From NCBI GenBank assembly GCA_903923345.1, contig CAIXXI010000363.1, positions 1 through 18,930 on the forward strand: 18,930 nt of DNA. The letters are read 5' to 3'. How positions within the stretch are numbered: position 1 is the first letter of the stretch; each line of letters begins with the position of its first letter. Below are positions 14,631-18,930 of this stretch, one piece after another. The notes beneath the pieces were generated by a model that was given only the letters and a program-made list of their open reading frames with translations, made no database searches and was not told the DNA's origin. The stretch is from an uncultured Burkholderiales bacterium. GTDB taxonomy: Bacteria; Pseudomonadota; Gammaproteobacteria; Burkholderiales; Burkholderiaceae_E. Position numbers and translations under genes: made by a program.

Positions 14631-14916
14631 CTATTTCCAAGTGCCGGATTTGTCGATCGAACCCCGTCGAATCTGGAGCAGGTTGTTTTCGATCTTCAAG
14701 CTTCGCCCGGCCGCGCGGCTGAGTGTCTCGACACAATCAGCAACGCCTTCTTCAGGTGATCGCCCCTTGATCAAGGATGCGACGGCGATGGCCCCTGCGT
14801 TGATCATCGGGTTGAATGGGCGACTGTTTTGGGGTGGCAACTTCGCCTGACGTATCGTTACGGTACTTGGCGTGGAGGTGCTGGATGAAGCGATTCAATT
14901 CAGTCAAATCATTCAT
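14631..14916 (-). pseudogene. Glutaminase remnant with internal deletion and frameshift
   Basis: Two pieces of a serine-dependent beta-lactamase-fold glutaminase (GlsA/YbaS family) lie end to end on the minus strand in different frames. The first starts at ATG 14916 and reads MNDLTELNRFIQHLHAKYRN then DTSGEVA, matching the family N-terminus (LH.RYR...G.VA.YIPELA). The second frame, ending at a TAG at 14631, reads RPFNPMINAGAIAVASLIKG followed by RSPEEGVADCVETLSRAAGR, matching the family core around PxNPxINAGAI. By memory of the family (about 300 residues), roughly 80 residues between the pieces are missing, including the catalytic SxxK serine-lysine region. The C-terminal half is also gone. 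It cannot make an active enzyme. This remnant fills most of the 386-base gap between the monooxygenase and phosphatase genes. Confidence 0.8.
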
Positions 14917-14974
14917 TGCGATCCCGCCGACTAACGATCCGTACTCACATACCCATCATAACGGTCACGACACG

Positions 14975-15547
14975 ATGAAATCGCTGCGCATCGCACTGAT
15001 CCTGGTTTGGTCTCTGATGACCTGGCCCGACCCTGCCCTTGCGTCCGATCTTGCATTGAAACTGGCCTCGAGCGAGCACATCCTGCTGATCCGCCATGCC
15101 TCTGCGCCCGGTGTAGGGGATCCGCCCGGATACTCACTTGAGCGTTGTGAGACCCAGCGAGTGCTCGGCGATGATGGCAAGCGTCAGTCGGTGCGTATCG
15201 GAGACTGGCTGCGCCGACAGGGTGTTCGCACAGGGCGAGTGTTGTCGAGTGTCTGGTGCCGCTGTCAACAGACGGCCGAGCGCTTGAATTTCGGGCCGAT
15301 TCAAATCGCGCCAGCGCTCGGGTCCTTCTTCGACGAACCCGACAAAGGACCGCTCCAGAATCGCCAATTGCAGCAGTTGATTGCAGGTGAACTGCCAACC
15401 AAAGCCGGCAAGGCGCTGATCCTGGTGACACACCACGTCAATATCAGAGAGTTCGTGGGAGAGAATATTGGATCGGGCGACATGGTGCTTGCGCGTGTCA
15501 CACCACAAGGCACAGTGCTCGATTACCGTGTCATCCAGAGCCCCTGA
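14975..15547 (+). CDS. Exported histidine phosphatase family protein
   Basis: A 190-residue protein of the histidine phosphatase (phosphoglycerate mutase-like) superfamily, probably periplasmic. Residues 1-24 form a signal peptide (MKSLRIALILVWSLMTWPDP then ALAS). The catalytic motif is LLIRHAS, with Arg40 and His41. Other features are the SSVWCRCQQTAERL segment (residues 91-104), which fits the phosphate-pocket arginine position, and VTHHVNI with the second catalytic His (153 or 154). The two cysteines in WCRC are typical of this subgroup, whose members resemble the lipopolysaccharide-modifying Ais type; the substrate is unknown. I chose ATG 14975 for the signal peptide. An in-frame ATG at 14885 has a better Shine-Dalgarno (GGAGG, six bases upstream) but adds 30 residues and overlaps the glutaminase remnant. 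Confidence 0.85.
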   Translation: MKSLRIALILVWSLMTWPDPALASDLALKLASSEHILLIRHASAPGVGDPPGYSLERCETQRVLGDDGKRQSVRIGDWLRRQGVRTGRVLSSVWCRCQQTAERLNFGPIQIAPALGSFFDEPDKGPLQNRQLQQLIAGELPTKAGKALILVTHHVNIREFVGENIGSGDMVLARVTPQGTVLDYRVIQSP

Positions 15548-15622
15548 AAAAGTGGCGGTTTTGACGTTCAGCGCGTGGCCATGCAGGGTGCCTCATGGCC
15601 AGATTACCCAGTGGATGTGTTC

Positions 15623-17704
15623 ATGACTCCAATTCAATATGTCAGTCGGATGGCCAACCCTGCACTGCGGGCGCTTGCCGGAGTGCTGGCTGTGCTGTGC
15701 AGCCTGTTGCTGCCGGCTCACCCATCGGTGGCTGCCACCGATAAGCCACGCGATGCGAATTTCAGTGCGGATTGGTCGCCCGAGGACTGCGGGCTTTTCA
15801 AGCTCGAGACCCGAACCGACGAAGTGTTGTGCGGTTATGTTTCGGTACCCCTTCGACATGGCGAGGCCGACTCGCCCCGCATCCGCCTTGCGGTGGTGGT
15901 GATCCCGGCAGCAGACACTGCATCCCGTAAGCCCGATCCGCTGTTCCTTGCGCAAGGGGGTCCTGGCGGTTCAACCATTGGCGGCTTCGCTCAGGTCTTG
16001 TTGTCAGATCAGACCAAGCGGCCCGTTCTGAACCGGGATCTGGTGTTGTGGGATCAGCGTGGTACTTATTTTTCCCAGCCCAGACTGCAGTGTCGCGAGA
16101 CGACCCGTTTGCCGTCGGGCGCCACGCCCGAGCAGGAGCGTGAAGCCCTGCGGCAATGCGGCAAGCGCCTGGCCACCGAGGCGGGTGACCTCTCGGCCTA
16201 CAACTCGCTTGAGAATGCTCGAGATGCGGATGCAGTCAGGGCCGCACTGGGCTACGAGGCATTCAATTTTTATGGTGTTTCATACGGAACTGAACTGGGC
16301 CAGTTCCTGATGCGCGAGCGACCGCAACACCTGCGGGCTGTGATTCTCGATGCGGTTGTTCCGTTGGGCTTTAGCCTCGTTACGGATGTGCCGGCTGTGA
16401 AGCAGCGCGTCATGCAGCAATACGCAAACAGCTGTCGTGAATCCAGCGCCTGCAGCCTGGCCTATCCGGGACTGGCGGAGCGATATCTCGCGCTGTTGGA
16501 CAAGCTCGACAAGTCTCCGGTCCCACTGCCGGTGGCCTCCGGGCCGCTGTTGAGCAAAGCGCGTTCGACAAAGCCTCAGGCCGAACCCGAGACGATGACT
16601 GGCCGCGACCTCGACAGCGCGCTGTTCCAATCCATTTATTCGCGCGAAGCAGTACCGCTGGTGCCATACATCATCGAGCGAGCTGAGCGCGGTGACTACA
16701 GTTTTGCGCTGAATTTCGTGCAACTCATGCGGGCCTCTCAAAGTGACATGGCCGATGGCATGTACATGGCGGTGGTGTGTTCCGAGTACGGCGACACGCC
16801 AGAGCGCGCCCTGACGTTCCCGGGTGTGATCAAGCGTCTGGCTGATGAGGCAGCCGAGGATGGTCGCCAGATTCTCGAGGTCTGCCGCGACTGGGGCGTT
16901 CGCCTGCTCGATAAATCACTGCTGGCACCGGTTCGGTCCGACATCCCCACCCTGCTCCTGTCGGGCAACTTTGATCCGATCACACCGCCCGCACACGCCG
17001 AGCGGGTTGCAGCGAACCTGACGAAGTCTCAATCCGTGACCTTTGCTCGCGGCGCTCACGGACAGGCATTCGCACTGCCCTGTGCCAATCGCCTGATTGC
17101 GGCGTTTCTGGATAACCCGGGCGCACGGGCTGCGGCGGAGTGCGCCAACGAAGCTGAGCCGGTTTTCTATGCCCCCGATCAGCTGGTGAGCCTGCCGGCC
17201 CGTGCGGGGGGCAAGAGTGCGAGCATTCAGGATCATCTGGTCGCCCTTGCAGGCCCTGCGGCTGTGGTCGGGCTGGCCTTGCTGATGCTCTTCAGCGCGG
17301 TGCCGGTCTACAGCGTCTCGGAAACCCTGCGGGTCTTCCGCGGGACGTCCTGGACCGCGCCTCAAGGGATGGCAGGACGGCTGGTGGCTGCGGCCCCCTG
17401 GATCCCGGTCCTGGCAGGCCTCACCCTGTTGGGGTTTTTGCTGTTTGCACTGATCCAGTTGGCCGGTGAAATCAGTCGCAATCAGTTCCTGCTGCTGGTG
17501 GGTGCACTGCCAATGGGTGTTCGATCACTTACCTGGCTGCTACTGCCCTATGCCGCCTGCATGCTGCTGATGACGCTGGCGATGCTGCAACTGTGGATGC
17601 ATGGCGGTCGCAGCAGGCTGGGTCGGGTCTATTACACCGTGCTCGTCGTGGCCGGATGGGCGGTGTGTTTTGCGCTCATCAAGACCGGATTGTTCGGATG
17701 GTGA
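15623..17704 (+). CDS. Exported S33-type alpha/beta hydrolase with C-terminal membrane domain
   Basis: A protein of about 693 residues resembling tripeptidyl or proline aminopeptidases of family S33. A signal sequence (ALRALAGVLAVLCSLLLPA) precedes the hydrolase domain. The domain contains the oxyanion-type LFLAQGGPGGS, VLWDQRGT, the nucleophile elbow FYGVSYGTELG (Ser220), the acid LLLSGNFDPITPP (Asp451) and GAHGQAF (His479), a complete catalytic triad, with the TAP-like C-terminal lid. It should trim peptides outside the cytoplasm. Unusually, residues about 537-693 add four hydrophobic segments (near 537-562, 586-613, 621-660 and 669-693), a membrane module most family members lack. Starts at 15575 (GTG), 15581, 15623 and 15650 are all in frame, and none has a strong ribosome site; 15650 gives the shortest signal peptide. 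It lies 75 bases after the phosphatase gene. Confidence 0.88.
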   Translation: MTPIQYVSRMANPALRALAGVLAVLCSLLLPAHPSVAATDKPRDANFSADWSPEDCGLFKLETRTDEVLCGYVSVPLRHGEADSPRIRLAVVVIPAADTASRKPDPLFLAQGGPGGSTIGGFAQVLLSDQTKRPVLNRDLVLWDQRGTYFSQPRLQCRETTRLPSGATPEQEREALRQCGKRLATEAGDLSAYNSLENARDADAVRAALGYEAFNFYGVSYGTELGQFLMRERPQHLRAVILDAVVPLGFSLVTDVPAVKQRVMQQYANSCRESSACSLAYPGLAERYLALLDKLDKSPVPLPVASGPLLSKARSTKPQAEPETMTGRDLDSALFQSIYSREAVPLVPYIIERAERGDYSFALNFVQLMRASQSDMADGMYMAVVCSEYGDTPERALTFPGVIKRLADEAAEDGRQILEVCRDWGVRLLDKSLLAPVRSDIPTLLLSGNFDPITPPAHAERVAANLTKSQSVTFARGAHGQAFALPCANRLIAAFLDNPGARAAAECANEAEPVFYAPDQLVSLPARAGGKSASIQDHLVALAGPAAVVGLALLMLFSAVPVYSVSETLRVFRGTSWTAPQGMAGRLVAAAPWIPVLAGLTLLGFLLFALIQLAGEISRNQFLLLVGALPMGVRSLTWLLLPYAACMLLMTLAMLQLWMHGGRSRLGRVYYTVLVVAGWAVCFALIKTGLFGW

Positions 17705-17737
17705 GCGCCTGCCGTTGATTACAGCGCTCACGCGCTG
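17701..17737. terminator. Hairpin structures between convergent peptidase and acyl-CoA synthetase genes
   Basis: Two alternative GC-rich hairpins overlap in the 59-base gap. One pairs gtgagcgc (17701-17708, over the peptidase stop) with gcgctcac (17724-17731). The other pairs cagcgc (17722-17727) with gcgctg (17732-17737) around a four-base loop. A shared terminator is plausible, but no clear T-tract follows on either strand. Confidence 0.4.
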
Positions 17738-17763
17738 AACCGTCCGCGATCGCATTGTTTCGT

Positions 17764-18930
17764 TCACCCGACCGCGCGTTTCCGATCCGCCCAGTAGGGC
17801 GCACGCAGATCTCGTTTCAGCACCTTCCCGACCGGGCTGCGGGGCAGGGACTCGATGAAGTCGACCGACTTGGGCGCCTTCATTGAACCGATGAGGTCTT
17901 TGGTCCAGGCGATCATCTCCTGCTCGGTGGCCAAGGTGCCCGGTTTGAGCTGGATACAGGCCTTGACCGCTTCGCCCCACTTTTCGTCGGGCACGCCGAT
18001 CACCGCACAGTCTTGCACCGCCGGATGTTTCATCAGCGCGCTTTCGACTTCGAACGGAAAGATGTTGAAGCCGCCACTGATGATGAGGTCGCGCTTTCGG
18101 TCGGTGATGTAAAAGTAGCCATCGGCATCGCGTTTGCCGATGTCGCCGGTGTGATGCCAGTTGAACTGCTGGATCTCCGCGCTGGCGGCCGGATCGTCCA
18201 GATAGCCATCCATGACGGTCGGGCCGCGCATGACCACTTCGCCGCTTGCGTCCGCTTCGAGGATGTGTCCGTCCGCGTCCATGATTTCCATCGCCTCGAC
18301 GATGACCGTCGGCCGCCCGCATGACAGCAATCGGTGACGCTTTTCCGGGTCGTTCACCGCCTCGGCCATTTCCGAAGGCGACATGAACGTCGTCGGGAAG
18401 CCCGACTCGGTCTGGCCAAAGGCCTGGCACACCACCGGTCCGAAGCGATGCACGGCCTCCACGATCTTCTCGGGCGCGAACGGCGAGGCAGCCGCGATCA
18501 GGTAACGCAATGAAGAAAAGTCGGCCGTCGCCGTTTTGGGATGGGCCAGCAGGACATAAATCAGCGTGGGCGGCAGAAAGAGCGTGGTGACGCGCTCGCG
18601 CTCGATGATGTCGATCATGGCCGCTACATCGGGTGTCGACATCATGATGGTCGTGCCGGCGAACTGCCCCATGCCCAGCGCAACGAATCCCCCGGCATGG
18701 GTGATCGGTGCAACCGCCAGATTCACCGGTGGCTCATCGAAGTGCAGGCAAGTGGACCAAGCCATCACATTGGTGAGCAGGAACCGGTTGGAAGCAACCG
18801 TCAGTTTGGACCGCCCGGTTGTGCCACCGGTCGCGCCCTGAAAGCCCTGGGCGTCCTCAGGCGCCCGGAAGTCGAGGGGGGAATCATCGACATCACCCAA
18901 CCATTCATCGAGCGAGGCAGCCGTGGTGTC
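17764..18930 (-). CDS. AMP-forming acyl-CoA synthetase, C-terminal part
   Basis: The C-terminal 388 residues of an ANL-superfamily acyl-CoA ligase; the frame is open to the window edge, so the N-terminus lies beyond base 18930. It would activate a carboxylic acid to its acyl-AMP and then its CoA thioester. Core motifs are present: the phosphate-binding ATGGTTGRSK, the AFGQTESG motif, the YLDDP and HTGDIGKRDADGYFYITDR segments, the hinge RKRDLIISGGFNIFPFEVES, and the catalytic lysine in SPVGKVLKR (codon 17824-17826). The acid substrate (fatty, aromatic or other) cannot be told, partly because much of the acid-binding pocket is cut off. It converges on the peptidase gene, and its stop lies 59 bases from the peptidase stop. 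Confidence 0.93.
   Translation of the reverse strand, partial: DTTAASLDEWLGDVDDSPLDFRAPEDAQGFQGATGGTTGRSKLTVASNRFLLTNVMAWSTCLHFDEPPVNLAVAPITHAGGFVALGMGQFAGTTIMMSTPDVAAMIDIIERERVTTLFLPPTLIYVLLAHPKTATADFSSLRYLIAAASPFAPEKIVEAVHRFGPVVCQAFGQTESGFPTTFMSPSEMAEAVNDPEKRHRLLSCGRPTVIVEAMEIMDADGHILEADASGEVVMRGPTVMDGYLDDPAASAEIQQFNWHHTGDIGKRDADGYFYITDRKRDLIISGGFNIFPFEVESALMKHPAVQDCAVIGVPDEKWGEAVKACIQLKPGTLATEQEMIAWTKDLIGSMKAPKSVDFIESLPRSPVGKVLKRDLRAPYWADRKRAVG

Noticed and set aside
17540..18430. 296-codon minus-strand frame across the peptidase end and the acyl-CoA synthetase
   Set aside because: It is a shifted frame of the real acyl-CoA synthetase, whose motifs are in another frame on the same strand.
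1..18930. CRISPR array, tandem repeat or insertion sequence
   Set aside because: No regularly spaced repeats, no transposase-like frame and no terminal inverted repeats with target duplications were seen on reading both strands.

Overview
The window reads as chromosomal DNA of a GC-rich betaproteobacterium, most likely Burkholderiales. This rests on the nuoL-nuoM-nuoN order ending in a NUDIX hydrolase, the CbbR-like LysR regulator beside an SbtA-type permease, the DUF1800/DUF1501 pair, and general protein character. It is an inference from family knowledge; no search was run. Nearly all of the window is coding. I see no insertion sequence, integrase, phage gene, CRISPR array or rRNA.

Layout. 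Positions 1-3791 hold the end of a respiratory complex I operon: the 3' part of nuoL, then complete nuoM and nuoN. A NUDIX hydrolase (3784-4371) overlaps the end of nuoN and starts with TTG. A tRNA-Ser(UGA) follows at 4471-4560, with inverted repeats on both sides, and then a convergent psiE-like gene (4599-4958). A possible 57-residue ORF (4987-5160) lies upstream of psiE on the same strand. A CHASE3-HAMP methyl-accepting chemotaxis protein runs from 5239 to 6795. A LysR regulator (6879-7778) is divergent from an SbtA-type bicarbonate permease (7862-8872), which ends at a good candidate intrinsic terminator. Positions 9054-12302 carry a DUF1800 protein and a Tat-exported DUF1501 protein as a two-gene unit.

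On the minus strand, a flavin-containing monooxygenase with an NTF2-like N-terminal region (12747-14588) is followed by a small helical protein of unknown function (12338-12667). Behind the monooxygenase start lies a previously hidden remnant of a glutaminase gene (14631-14916, minus). It has an intact start, an internal deletion and a lost C-terminus. A secreted histidine phosphatase (14975-15547) and an S33-type peptidase with a C-terminal membrane module (15623-17704) follow on the plus strand. A truncated AMP-forming acyl-CoA synthetase (17764-18930, minus) runs off the right edge.

How it works together. The left third is core energy metabolism. The LysR/sbtA pair looks like a self-contained, regulator-controlled inorganic carbon or anion uptake unit with no carboxysome, Rubisco or sbtB gene in view. 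DUF1800/DUF1501 is a widespread but functionally unexplained export pair. The right half is a mosaic of single-gene metabolic functions with one decayed gene. I found no convincing new multigene system. The items most worth following up are the glutaminase remnant, the peptidase with a fused membrane module, the DUF1800/DUF1501 pair with its odd N-terminus, the LysR/sbtA control region and the small ORF next to psiE.
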